Origin: Linnemannia hyalina
Taxonomy: Eukaryota; Mortierellomycota; Mortierellomycetes; Mortierellales; Mortierellaceae
Assembly: GCA_019671135.1 (NCBI GenBank)
Contig: JAHRHY010000003.1
Location: forward strand, 558,001-622,000
Direction: 5' to 3'
DNA: 64,000 bases
Positions 22,281 to 34,600 of the stretch are shown here, one piece after another; the stretch's first letter is position 1, and every line of letters begins with the position of its first letter. A program made the translations under genes and the position numbers. The notes beneath the pieces are model-generated. The model made no database searches, was not told the DNA's origin, and was given only the letters and a program-made list of their open reading frames with translations.

Positions 22281-24785
22281 GAGGGGGTTAGGGGTCAACC
22301 ATTGGATGATGAGTGAGCCATGACCCCTCCTTTTTCCTCTCTCTTGTACTCCTTCATCATGGACCCCAGGGAGGTTCTTGGCCTGGAAGGACAAGAAGTG
22401 AAAAATTAAAAGACGGCCAGCCAGACACGCCGTCAGAAAGGAAAGGAGGAATTGTCGAGACCCGCAACATTTTGGACGCTCGAAAACAAAGGATACATCT
22501 AGGCCAAGCACCCACAAAAACGACACCCAAAAACCAAACCATGGGTAGGGGATGGAGGGTTTGGTTGCCGTAACACAAGACAAGACGCACCAACAGTATG
22601 CACATGATTTCATCCTCTCTGCTCCCCCCTTTTTTTAGGTCTGGTCATTTTCTCAATGGTAGTACGAACTCAAGGTCCCCAGTCTCTACTCCCTTACCCA
22701 TCTTGTCCCTGCCCGCCCCTCCCCGCCAACACCATAAAAAGATGAACAACCGTCCGTCAGTCGGGAGAACGGGTTTGATTTTTTTTCTTTTTGTACTGTA
22801 CCTAACAGAATTGGGCGAAGAGAATGCAGAGCAACGGGGTGGTGCCTAGGAGGGATAAAACGCAGAACAGACGAAGGCCCCAGCACACACACACACTCTC
22901 TCTCTTGTGCACCTGTGGTAGTTCAGGATGTCAACAAACATGCGCGTTAATTACAATGCTAAGAAAGTACTCAAAAAAAACGCGCCTCGGTTGACCGTCC
23001 GTCCATGCAAGGTGATGTTTTTGTGTGTTGTTGTTGGTTGTGGATATTTTTTGCGACAGTCGCAGCACCAATTATGTTCGCGACTTTGTCTGTAAAGAAT
23101 GAATGCAATGGGCCGGTCACTCGGAGGGAATAGAAGGAAGGTTCATATCCCATTCGTCCACATCAGTTCTCAATCATCGGCGTATTATTTAAACAAGCAA
23201 TTGGGGCGTGATCCTTCCTTTCAGTCAAGTCCGGAGGAACAACCTCCTTGTTCAGATGGTTCCTTGCTTGGTTGGGTCTCTTTCTCCTTTTCGTCTTTTC
23301 ACACCAATACAAGGAAAACACATACAAGTAAACGGTTCTTGGATCATAACTCCTCCTTCCTCTTCTCTCCACCCCTTTATTATCCTTTCCTCTCGTTATC
23401 TCGCTCTCTGTCTGGATTGGCATGCCTCTTCGTCCGCATGTCCATCGTGATCCAAGCATACATTATTACCTATACTTTTCTTTACTGCCCTAGCCGTTTG
23501 TTAATCCGCCTTCAATGTCAGAAGGGCGAAATCGAACAAGTATGGTCTTAGTCCTGGTCCTGCATGATTTTTTTTTCTTTCTTGTTTGTGTTCAAGTGTT
23601 TTTTTTTTCCTTGGTCTCCAAGGGGGTGAAAAGGATGAGGCATGAACAAAAAAAGACTGGAATGAATGCGACTGAGCACCCACCAACACACACTCACAAA
23701 AAAAAACATTCAAGCAACCACGTAAAAAAAGAAAGAAAGGAAGAAAGATGGAAACAGAGCTGGAGCAGAGGACAAGGAGCAAGGAGCAAGGCGAGACAGG
23801 GGAAAACGCAAGCGATCGAGAGCGTAAGGCCCTGGATGAGCAAAAAAAAAAAAAAAAAAAAAAAAGTGCTAAGCGAAGGCATTTCTTCTGGCAAAAGAAA
23901 ATAAAACATAGGGCCATGAGCCAGCTGACGGCATCCTTTTTTCTCTGTGTCTGTAAATGTGGGTCGTCCTTCCCTTCGCCCATTGCATTTGCGATGTTGT
24001 TGTTGATTGTGTGCCTTGTACCTTGCGCGTGTGGGAGAACCTCCTCGTCAATGCAAAACTCTTCACTCTCCCTCCTTTTGAGTCTTCCTCTTCCCAGCCC
24101 TCGAGAGCATGGTCTACTTCATTGGGCCCATCTCCTTACTCTGCTTGCAAAAGTGTAGTTAGTATTGGTCATTCAATAGGGGAGGACAGGTATTTGGATA
24201 GAATAGCGTGTACATTGAATACCACCGAGGGAAGAGGAAGGTGAAGAAGGAAGGAAAAGAAAAAGGGGTATTTGAATTCAGTGGTGTATATGCCTTTGAT
24301 TGACTAGTGAAATGGAATCAAGTGCTTAAAATGCATACGTGCAGAGTGTTTGCCGTTTTTCCCGCCCTTTGATTTTGAACTAACTTTCTTGAGGGTATGT
24401 TGAGTTCAGTTTATCGGTCAGAGCGTTTCTCATCAAGGCATCGCCCATTATCATTTTACATCATCATTTTTTTACATATCTCTCTTACTAATTACAAAAA
24501 AACAAAAACACCCGATCATAAATGTCCTTCTTTGAGATATGAACGTGAGCAGGAAGCAGTTCCAATATGAATGAATGGAAGGAAGGATGGAAAGGAAGAG
24601 AAGCAAGCGAGGGGAAAACGAAATGAACAACAAAGGGCGTCTTGTTGTGATGGTGTGGGGGAGGAGGACAATCGATCAACCTGGACCTGCATCATCTCTT
24701 TTCTTTTCATTGCCGTCCAGAAACAACGAAACACAAAATGGGAGTGAGATGTGAGTATGATACACTATTCAGGTATCCTTCCTAC

Positions 24786-24808
24786 CCTGCCTGCCTGCCT
24801 GCCTGCCT
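24786..24808. repeat. (CTGC)n microsatellite
   Basis: Five to six CTGC units in intergenic DNA. Confidence 0.85.
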
Positions 24809-25942
24809 TACACCAATATCGGTCATCTGCACTTCATTTCACACACTAACACAGAGGGATAAATGCGAATGTGTGTGTGTGTGAGAGTGTGCTGCCTTTT
24901 TTCTACCCCCCTCTGGCTATCTTGTGTTGTCGTTTTCTATTATTGCTGCACAAGAGATGCAATGTGGTTCCCCATCTTAATTTTTGAGCAACAGGCCAGC
25001 CCGACCGAAGAAAGGGCAGCAGGAACGGGATAGGTTGTATCTATATATGTATGAAAGTATGGATGGATGTGGGTTGGATGGTTGCACAAAATATTATTTG
25101 TTTTGTGTATTTTCAAGGGGTGAACAAAAGAGACAAAAGACCGAGAGCCTTTGGGTGTGCTGCGATGCGGATTGAATTGAAGGTTGTCTCTATTAAAAAC
25201 AAACCATTGGTTTAGCAGGTTGTTGTAGGTGAAGTGGGAGAGGGAGTGGATTGCAATGCGCAAGTGAAAAAAAAAAAAAAAAAAAAAAAATTACATGGTG
25301 AGAGACTAGCGCAGAGAATAGGACTCGACCCTTTCCTCCGCACTATGATGTGATGGTATCTGAGGAGTGACAGTGTTGACAGAGGATGCCAAGAAACGCT
25401 GAGTGCCGTGTGCACTACTAGGTAACGGAGTAGCCTGCTGCTGTGTATGTGAAGATGGTGTAGAGATACCAAGTACTAAGAGAACAAAAAATGCGATCGG
25501 CCCTTTGTATCTCTCGTCATGTTCACAATTGCAAGCTGCTGACAGAAGGTGCAGTAGATGGTTTTATTTTTTAGCTCTGTCTCTCTCTCGGATGTAGTTG
25601 GAGGTGATTGTCTGCCTGGTGGTGTGGTGCTCCTCCTGCTCCTCCCATCCCATCAATGATGTCCTCATGCTCCATGGGTAAGTAGACGATGTTATTGTTC
25701 ATTCAATTGCGCGAGTCCCATGGTCAGAATCAAAGACAACAACAACAACAACCACCCCTCGTCGCACCATCATTACACTCTCACATACCCTTGCACATTC
25801 ACCCACACTCGACACACCCTTATTAATATACTCTTTTATCTCTTTCCCTCGCTTTTTTCTTCCTCTTTATTTTTTCCTTCTTCCTTTTTCCTTTCTTCTT
25901 TTTTCCCTGCCTTCTTCTCCCTTCACCCGTTCATTCATTCAT

Positions 25943-25997
25943 TTCCTTCCTTCCTTTCTTCCTTCCTTCCTTCCTTCCTTCTTTCCTTCCTTCCTTC
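25943..25997. repeat. (TTCC)n / (TTTC) imperfect microsatellite
   Basis: About 55 nt of TTCC units with TTTC interruptions, within the pyrimidine-rich block. Confidence 0.85.
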
Positions 25998-27914
25998 ATC
26001 TCCCCTTCTATTATCCCCTACTCCTTTTATTCCCTTACACTCTCCTTTACACCAACCCTGTCATCTCCTTTATTTCTTTTGCCTTTTTTCTCATCTCTTT
26101 CGTTTCCTCCTTCCCCCTTCTACTTTTTTCATTTCTCGCTCTTCATATCCACTGTCGCCACTTTTCTCTACTTCATTAATATCCCCCTTCACTCTCTCTC
26201 ACTCTCTCTCTCTCTCTATCACACATACACGTACATATACATACATACATATACCGACTCTTCTATCATCTTTTCGTTTCCTTCCTTGCCTTCCCCATCT
26301 TCTTCCTTTCCTTTGTCGTCTCCTCCCTTTTCCCACAACCCAATTACTCCGTGTCTTTCCAACCTTTTTGACTTTTTTCTCACTCCGCCACCAATTTGCA
26401 ACAATATTGTCTCCCTTTTTTTTAACCCTTTCACAACGCAGACAACTCTCTCTCTATCTCTTTCTCTCTCGCTGTTGTAACTAAGCTTATCTCACAGACG
26501 GTCAGATACGCACACGCACAAGCACTTACTGTCATATTTCACCGCCACACATTCTCTCCGTCTCATCCTTTCATACCTCCTTCTTTTACCGTATCTTTGA
26601 CTCTCCTGTGACCACATCCCTCGTCCTGTATTCATACAAAAAGCTCCCTTCCTCTTTTTAAGCTCTTCCTTTGTACCCTTGTATCATTGTCACTTGGCCT
26701 TGTTCGATCCATCGAAAACGATAAAAGAGTTGTACAGATCGCATCCCATCTGCATCAGTCAGCCCGTCAGTCGGTCAGCCACCAAGAAAGCAAGCGAGTC
26801 AGTCAGTCAGGCCCAAGGTTCGTACCAGTTACCAGAGTACCAGTACCACTAGCAACATCTTTAAAAAGTAGAAAATGCCTTAGCATACTACATGTTCCCT
26901 CGGACAAATCAACAAACAGGGTTCATAATTATAATTACCATGATCGGTCGAGTGGGTCGCACATATTCTCTCTCCTTCCTTTCCATTCATTTCATTTCCA
27001 CCATCTCCCTCTCTCTCTTTAGTCTTCTCCACCTTCCTTCCCGCTCCCCTTTCTGCTCACTTACCTTCGCTTCCCATCCCATCCCATCCCTTCGCTTACC
27101 CCCTGATTGTTACTTCCCTTTCTTTTTCATATTAACAAATTATTGGAGCGTGTCAAATTGCAGAGAGAGAAAAAGCACCGCAACTGCAACGACCGCGAGA
27201 AAAAACTCACACAATCTCGAACGATCGAATGAACAAAGTGAGGACGATAACAACGAAAAAACGCAACGAACAAATGAAATGGGCGAGAGCAAGGGGGTTC
27301 ATGTTCCTTTCTCTCTCTTAATCCTTCGCCCATCTTGATTCTTTCTTCCTTCTGTCCCTTGTCAAATTATTACTCTCTGCCCTACTCCTTCCTACTTCCA
27401 CTCTCTTTTCATTAATACCGCTTCAGACTTCACCACGCCTCTTTCTCTCACTTCTTTCCTTTCATTTCTCTCCCTCTCCTGCTCCTACTGCTGTACTATT
27501 TTCCTTCCCATATCATCATTTCTGTTTCCTGCAACTTTTTCCTTCGTCCTGCGTCCTTCTAGTATTAATTTTTGTTTACTCCATCCCTCTTCATTCCACT
27601 ACTCTTTGTGGTTATCGTCTGACCTCTTTAGCCTGTGCTGTGCATAAGCAAAAAAAAGCGACCAAAAAAACAGCGGTCTGCTTACCTTCCTCACCCACCT
27701 CTTGTGTCCTTTGTCGTCTCCTTTCTCTGTCCAGGTAAGAAAACAACATAATCATCAACGACAACAAAACCACGACGACGACCCAGCAGAACTAAACACA
27801 TCATTGGGACGCAGTAGTCAGATCGAGAAGCCCACTTTTTTTTCCTTTATTCATGCCAGCTTTCGTCCCTTTGTCCCATCGACCCCCTTTCGCCTTCTCT
27901 CTTCGTATTCTCCC

Positions 27915-27962
27915 TTCCTTCCTTCCTTCCTTCCTTCCTTCCTTCCTTCCTTCCTTCCTTCC
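27915..27962. repeat. (TTCC)12 microsatellite
   Basis: Twelve perfect TTCC units about 0.8 kb upstream of the homeobox start codon. Confidence 0.9.
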
Positions 27963-28735
27963 TCCTCTCTCCTTATTCCTCGTCTTTTATCTGTCCTCTC
28001 TCCTTTCAAGGAATCGTCAATGCATCGTAACGTTGCAAGTCGTTAACCAAGGAAGAGACTCGGCATATTGTTCTTTCTCTCCTTTTTGTACTCCCTCACC
28101 TCCAGCCTTTTTTTCTTTTGTTCTCCATCTTTGAACCCACCATCTCCTTTGATATGCCCTTGTTTTCGCCATTTCTCCCCTCCGCCCTCTCTCTTTTTTT
28201 CTTTCTGTCCCCTTCTTCCTTTCCTATCCTTCTTTCCCTCCCGCCACTCGGCATCTCATCGACCCAGGAGTTAGATACTCATACCGCCTGATTTTGTTCA
28301 TGTGCATGATCTCCCTTTTCGCTTGTAATTCTCCTCGGATAATTGCCTCTACTGAAGACGCACGCAACATCGCCACCCTTTCATCTTTTTTTTTTTTTTT
28401 TTTGCAATGATGCACCAAGTAATATTAAGTACATATCTCTTCGGCACATCACACACACTTGATAATTCGGTCATTGTGCAATTATGAAGGGCGAAGGAAC
28501 CACAGACAGAGATCCCGATCCTTCTCTACTTGACTCTCTCGACCCATGCTCCCAGATAACACCAAAACTTACAATTAATCTCTCTTTTATTCATTTTTCA
28601 TGTCTTCTTATCTTTTCACAGGACACCTTCACCAACTCTTTCCTCCACGACTTTCCCCACAGCACATACCTTCCCTTCTCCACACAATTGCTCTCCATTT
28701 CTCTGCCACTTTCAACCAATACAACACTATTCACC

Positions 28736-31357
28736 ATGAGCGAACCTCACCATCAGAGCACAGCCACGGGTCCCGAACACAAAGAGCATCATAGCACCTC
28801 CCGCATCCATATCTCACACCTACTCTGCTCCATTGAAGCTACAGAACCTACAGAGTCTGCGCCCTGGGACTCCCCACGGACAGAGACCCTCCATCTCGAA
28901 GATCCATCCCAGCAGCGCAACCAACCTCGCACACTCCAACAGTCAGCAGATATCAATCGCAAGCCAGAACACCATCAACAGCAGGACTCGGATTCTGATT
29001 CTGATACAGAGGATCAATACGACAACCGTTCATTCACATCCCCACTATCCACCTTTAACAAGACCCCAGTTGAATCCAGTCCTGTCAACCACCTTGCCAA
29101 GAACTTCTCTTACTCCTCCAGCCTCACATCACCCTCAGGACGAGCGGGCTATGCATATCCTCACACAACATCGCCACGGCACCCGATGGACGTGCACGAT
29201 CGACGCGACTCGGGTTTGGGACGGCGAGAACTCGATAACCGAGAGTCGACTCATTCTGCCTACACACATCCTTATAAGGCTTTAGGCCGCGAGCCACTGT
29301 CACGCAGCATCATCCCAGAGCGGGGCCCACCTACGTCGCCACCATCCACTACGACAGACCCCGGATACTTCGCCTCTCGTCCAACCTCTTCCGGGCAACG
29401 ATCGGCCTCACTGAGTACCAACCTATACCATGACCAGCTCTATCCCCACGAAGTCGAACAGCAGCAACAACAGCGCAGAACCGACCGTTCCAAAAGCGAC
29501 TATGCTCTCCATCAGCAGAACTACGGACCCTACTTGGATGCGTCACCTACGATGCCTCCAGCAGCGTTGTTCTCCTCAAGTCGCCCTCCCGTATACCCGC
29601 AGCATCCTAATGAGCTTTCCACGCCACCGCCCTCGCTGCCAAAGCCATCCTACTTCCGCGAACATGTCACTTCACCTGAGGACCATTCACGGCCTCCTTA
29701 CCCTAACGCCCATCCTTCCTACCGGTCCATTCAGAACGACCCTCGGCGGCCCAGCCAAGGAATAATCCTGCCGCCACCTGATGTAAGTATCTAGTCTGAA
29801 CGGATGATTGGCATGCTCAATGTACTCTGTTCTTCACTTCATACTTCAAGGTCTCAAATTAATTTAATTGGGACTTCACTGTAGGCCATGCTTTCATTGG
29901 AAACAAAAAAGTCTGCGAGGATCTACGGACGTGATGCCGCGGATGGCCCTGGCTTATCCTCGTTCTCGTCATTCACTCCCAAGCCCTCATACGACACGGC
30001 TGACCAAAACAGGATAGACTATGTTCGGAGGCCCTCCACGCAGAATGTTACCAAGGGCTTTGAGCACTACGCCGAAGAACGTCGAGCTTCTTCAGCAACA
30101 TCGTATCCTCACGACAACCAGTCCCGCTATCAGAGCTCGGCCATGGATCGACCTTCATACGACTACACATCTTACGACAGCCGGCGGCCCTCAGCGGCAG
30201 TACCTCCACCACCGGCCCCTCAGCCACGGTCATCAGACCGCAGTGGGCACTCGCCAAGGATGGATATTCAGCCTCCTAGCTGGTATCAGCAGTACGCTAA
30301 TGCCGTCCCCCACAAGTCCCAGACCCGGCCTTCTTTTGCACAGGAAAACACGTCTCTGTACTCCTCACGCGATCAGCGAGAGTCAGGCGCTGGTTCGTCG
30401 ATGGATATACAACCTCCAAGTTGGTATCAGCAATATGCCCATGCCGTGCCGTCCAAACCTCAGCCTCGAACACCCCATACGCAGGAAGACTTGTCTATGT
30501 CCTCTCCGCGCGATCGCCGAGAATCGGGTGTGGGTCCATTGTCTCAGCACCGAGCGCATCCCGACTCTTGGTCTCCTAAATCGATCTTGCCGCTGACACC
30601 TCCCACAGCCGAAAATGACCTGCGACGAATGAGCTCTTCTGTTGGTGGGGATGGCTACGGTCATTCATCGTCAAAGCCCGGCCCCAAGAGCTCAGCCCAT
30701 TCTGTTCACCCCTTTGACCTGCCAGTCGACAATCCAGCCTCGCCCTCAAAGGCCAACAAGAGAGAGCGCGATCAGGAGGATGACCAAGCCATGCCCGAGG
30801 ATGGCGTGAAGGCCAAGCGCAAGCGAGCCAATGCAGAGCAGCTGTCAGTCCTGAATGCGGCCTTCGAGCGATCCTATTTCCCGTCGACTGAGGAGCGTCT
30901 GCGCCTTTCGAAACAAACCAAGATGTGCCCTCGAACCGTGCAAATTTGGTTCCAGAACAAACGACAGAGTGTCAAGGCTCGAACAGATGCAATGGATGTC
31001 GCTTTGGCGTCGACTCTTGCGGGACGTCGTCGAGCTTCCCAGGCTGTTGATCGACCTTCGATGGAGGAAAGGCGACTGGATGCTCGCAGGCAGAGCAGAG
31101 GCGGAATGGGCGAGATGATGATGGGAGGACACCACCGACAGACGAGCTCGCCACTTTCTCAGAGCACCACCAACACCAACATCGTCACCCCCATCCAACA
31201 TGGCGAGAAGCGCCGACGGTCAGGCCCTCTAACACCTGCGGATCAAGACGCGACTGTGGATTCGCTCCAGATTCAGCTCGATGGACGCAGTGTCGATTAC
31301 TTTTCAAGAAAGCGTCGTGCGACCATTGCCAAGATGGAACAGAACCAGAGTCCCTAA
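28736..31357 (+). CDS. Homeodomain transcription factor
   Basis: Sequence-specific nuclear DNA-binding protein. Exons 28736-29782 and 29885-31357 join in phase 0 to 839 residues. The homeodomain lies at about residues 658-717 (AKRKRANAEQLSVLNAAFER to WFQNKRQSVKAR), with the invariant WFxN recognition helix, Gln50 and Asn51. The WFQNKRQ helix resembles fungal Yox1/Yhp1-type cell-cycle homeodomains, but orthology is not shown. The rest is disordered and rich in Ser, Pro, Tyr and Gln. It contains a 47-codon tandem repeat starting MDIQPPSWYQQY, a basic KRERD segment before the homeodomain and a short hydrophobic motif HISHLLCSI near residue 23-35. I chose the ATG at 28736 for its CACCATGAG context; the frame is open 84 codons further up to another ATG at 28484, which would add a C/T-derived hydrophobic stretch and looks like leader. 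Confidence 0.9.
30260..30541 (+). repeat. Two tandem 141-bp units inside the homeobox gene
   Basis: Unit one starts at 30260 and unit two at 30401, both opening with MDIQPPSWYQQYA and ending with an RDxRESG motif. The protein similarity is high while the DNA has drifted, so the duplication is not new and the peptide is under constraint. Confidence 0.85.
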
Positions 31358-31410
31358 CTGCTTCCTCCTCAATGTCACTTGTAACAATACACCTCCAATA
31401 ATGACCTTGT

Positions 31411-31420
31411 AATAAATAAA
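31411..31420 (+). terminator. Polyadenylation signals, homeobox gene
   Basis: Two overlapping AATAAA hexamers, about 55 nt after the stop codon. Confidence 0.55.
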
Positions 31421-31617
31421 ACGAAAACTAATTCATCGCGTCCGTTTCGCGCTAGTGGCTTGGACAATTTTTCTTCAAACCCTTTTTTCCTTTCTATATT
31501 CCTGCCCGTGACAAAAAACGAGCCATCAACTCACGTCTGGACCATTGTTGTGCATCGCCCTCAGGAGCCAGGACCTACATAAACATATACACCCACACAC
31601 CACACATAAAAAGAGAA

Positions 31618-34600
31618 ATGGACAACGCAGATCAGGTCACACAAGCTGTCGATGTGCTTGTTCGATTGCTGCTGCAGGATGGGTCACAAAATGCAGACGC
31701 CATGGACCTAGACCATGATTCCGCTGGTCAAGCGGTGTCTGGCGACGAGGAGGCCAAAATAAAGGCTGCTCGGGAGTACTGTCTGCGAATCCTTGGAAGG
31801 TAAACAACCCCGGCAACGAGCTTGGTCAAGAATCTGTGGTATCTGGAGTTGACGGCTGCATATACGTCATTCAGACCGAGACCGGGGTTATCGCGATGGA
31901 TGCAACGGCTTTTAATAACACCAGTAACTACGTCGTCGTTTTCTATGCGTCTTCTAGTCGGTTAGCTCCTTCTCTTGTTGCAGATGACATTCATATATCG
32001 GACCTCATCAAGAAGAAACGTAAGGACTTGCAGAGGAAAGGCTCACAGGATGCCGCGAGAGTAGCTGTTTTGTTGGGTACCACACAAGGACAAACGGACT
32101 TATCTGCTTCATGCATTGGACCTCTTTGCCTTCTGTGTACTCACTAGTTGTCCGGGAAGACCCTTCGTCCGCAAAAGCCATTCGATTCTCTCACCTTTAT
32201 ACCAAGCTCTCCTCTTGCGTAAGTCTACCGGTGCCTCCTTCTCCTTGACGAAGCACTCTTCGATGCATGTGGCCTGCTACCGACGACGTACATGATGACC
32301 GCCAAATTGACACCGCTTTTGATTACTACTATGGAATAGTCCGTGTTGACCAAGAAATGGTCCATCCTGTACTTTCTGCTCGCTATCAGTGACCAGACAT
32401 CAGCGGCCGCACTAGAAGGCCGCTCCAACCAGCAGCCATTGTCATTTTTGGGACTACACAACCTGGAAACTGGAGCAGGACGGGGGAGAGAACGGACGAG
32501 TACTGAACAGTCCGACACAACTATGGCAACCCACTCTCGACATGGGTCTCCACAGATTCCTTTACCGCAACAGTCTCGGAAAGTAACAACAGCTGGCTAT
32601 GCCAGTCCTTCACAAGGAGATCACCATCAACAGAGTAACTCTCAGCACAGCACTAACAGCAGCAATGTTCACGAGATGGAAGAGTCGGTTCTTCTCCGGG
32701 ATTTGATGTTTGTCTTTCAAGGGATTGACGGAAAGATGGTCAAATTTGGCGCAGAGTCGGGAACATGTACGATCGACCCTTCATTCAACATCTCACATTC
32801 GACCAGGGGTTTAGTCAATCGGCTGACAGAACTGGGATGGCTCTACAAGAAGATCAACCAATACGTGCAGAAGACCTCGAAGGAGGCTAGCACAGGACTT
32901 GTGGAACAGGTAGCCTTCTCTTCAAAAACACTTGAGCAGGCGCCTTGCATACATTCACAGCTTTGCAAGACGATACTAAACCGGTAATTATTTACTTGGT
33001 TAATTTGCACTGATAGAGTTTTTGTTCCGCACTGCAACACGAACTGGTGGACTATTTCAGGCTCATTGCAATCCTGGAGTCACATATCGCAAATGATGCT
33101 GATGCGACGGGATCAAAAGGACTGACGTTGAAGCGACTCCTAGTCTGGACCCAGGACTCCTTGCAGCGTCTACGATTGATGTCAGTTTTGGTGGAATGTT
33201 GTCAAAGTACGCCTATGTCTACTTTGCAACCTGTCGTCATGAGCAAAATATAGAATGTGGAACCGTCACTTTTTAGAAGTCTCACCACAAACCTGGCACA
33301 TTGTTGTTCCTCTCAAACCCAAAATAGACTTGCAAGGAGGCGCACTTGTGTCTATGGTTCACGATTATACCCAGCATGGTGACCCCCTCATCCAGCAGTT
33401 CATCCATCACATGCTTGAACGTATCTCGGCGCCATTCTACGTCATGCTTCAACGTTGGATCTACGAAGGCGAACTGGATGATCCAAGGACAGAATTCTTT
33501 ATTGCGGTCAATCCCGACGTCGAAGAAGAGGATATGTGGCAGAGCAAGTACTTCATTCGGGAGGAGATGCTGCCGGCCTTCATTGGCATGCCCTTGGCCA
33601 AAAAGGTACCCATGGATATCTTGTTATCCGATACAGGATCCATGGACCACTTTTGTATGTAATTTGATCTGATATGTCCACGAAATCATAACAGCTTACC
33701 AACCCTTTTTATGTCCGTCTACAATAGATCCTTTCTATAGGAAAATCACTCAGTTTCCTCCGACACAAGTGCGATGACTCGGACTGGATTCTGCAAAACC
33801 AAGGCGTGGGAAAGTGTAAGGACCATCTGTTTTTCTGTCTGCTGAGTTTTCTTATTGCTCCATTGTGATGTAGTCTTTTTTTTTTTGTTTGTTGGTTAGT
33901 GGTATTTTTTTTTTTGGCGCTGCATGCACACTATGGTACACTTATATGACCCCTTTTTCTCCTTTTTATCTTTCCGCTTTTGTGCTCACCTTACAACGAC
34001 CACGACAACTGTTTTAGCACTCAAGTATGGCGATATCGCCGAATTGGAGGGGTCTATTGACGCGGCCTATGTCGGGACAAGCCAACGCCTACTTCATCTT
34101 TTGTCAACCAAGTTCAAGTTGATTGAGCACCTCACTGCCATCAAGAGATACATCCTCCTCGGTCAAGGTGACTTTATTCAATACTTGATGGAGTCGTTAG
34201 GGTAAGTCTTGGACAGCGTTTGCGAGGGAAGCGATGGCGAGTAAGAGAGAGTCAGAGAAGAGTCGAAAAGAGCTGAAGAAGGGGGTGGTGATAGACGGAG
34301 CTCTAATCTATCACCTCATCTGCACGTTATCGTTGCTCGTTTTCTTTCTGTCATTTTTTCACGGTGCGTTTCTTTAGGACAAATCTTTCCCAGCCAGCAA
34401 ACACTCTTTTTCGACATAACCTCACAGGGACCTTGGAGACGGCCATCCGGAGCTCGAATGCACAATACGACGACCCCGACATCCTACGTCGGCTGGATGT
34501 TCGCCTTCTGGAAATATCCCCGGGAGACAGTGGATGGGATGTGTTTTCGTTAGACTACCACGTGGACTCGCCCGTGAATACCATCTTAACGCCCGTCGCG

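Larger units (their letters stand above)
20741..28735. other. 8-kb gene-free region upstream of the homeobox gene
   Basis: No gene is supported over 8.0 kb. The left part (20.7-25.7 kb) is A-rich with microsatellites: (AC)n 21282-21304, (GAAA)n 21486-21510, (CTGC)n 24786-24808 and three poly-A runs of about 24-25. The right part (25.7-28.7 kb) is strongly pyrimidine-rich on the plus strand with two (TTCC)n arrays. Long frames in it are low-complexity Ser/Pro/Leu/Phe strings and are not credible proteins. It may hold promoter, enhancer, a non-coding transcript or a very long leader of the homeobox gene. Confidence 0.6.

Noticed and set aside
25720..26484. A 254-codon open frame in the pyrimidine-rich block
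   Set aside because: It is made almost only of Ser, Pro, Leu, Phe and His because the DNA is C/T-rich; stop codons are rare in such DNA.
31801..31957. Open frame crossing the first GCP3 intron (31836-32147) as coding sequence
   Set aside because: Only its second half matches the family. Splicing 31799 to 31958 joins REYCLRILG to SRLAPSLV in frame and fits GCP3, so the first part is intron.
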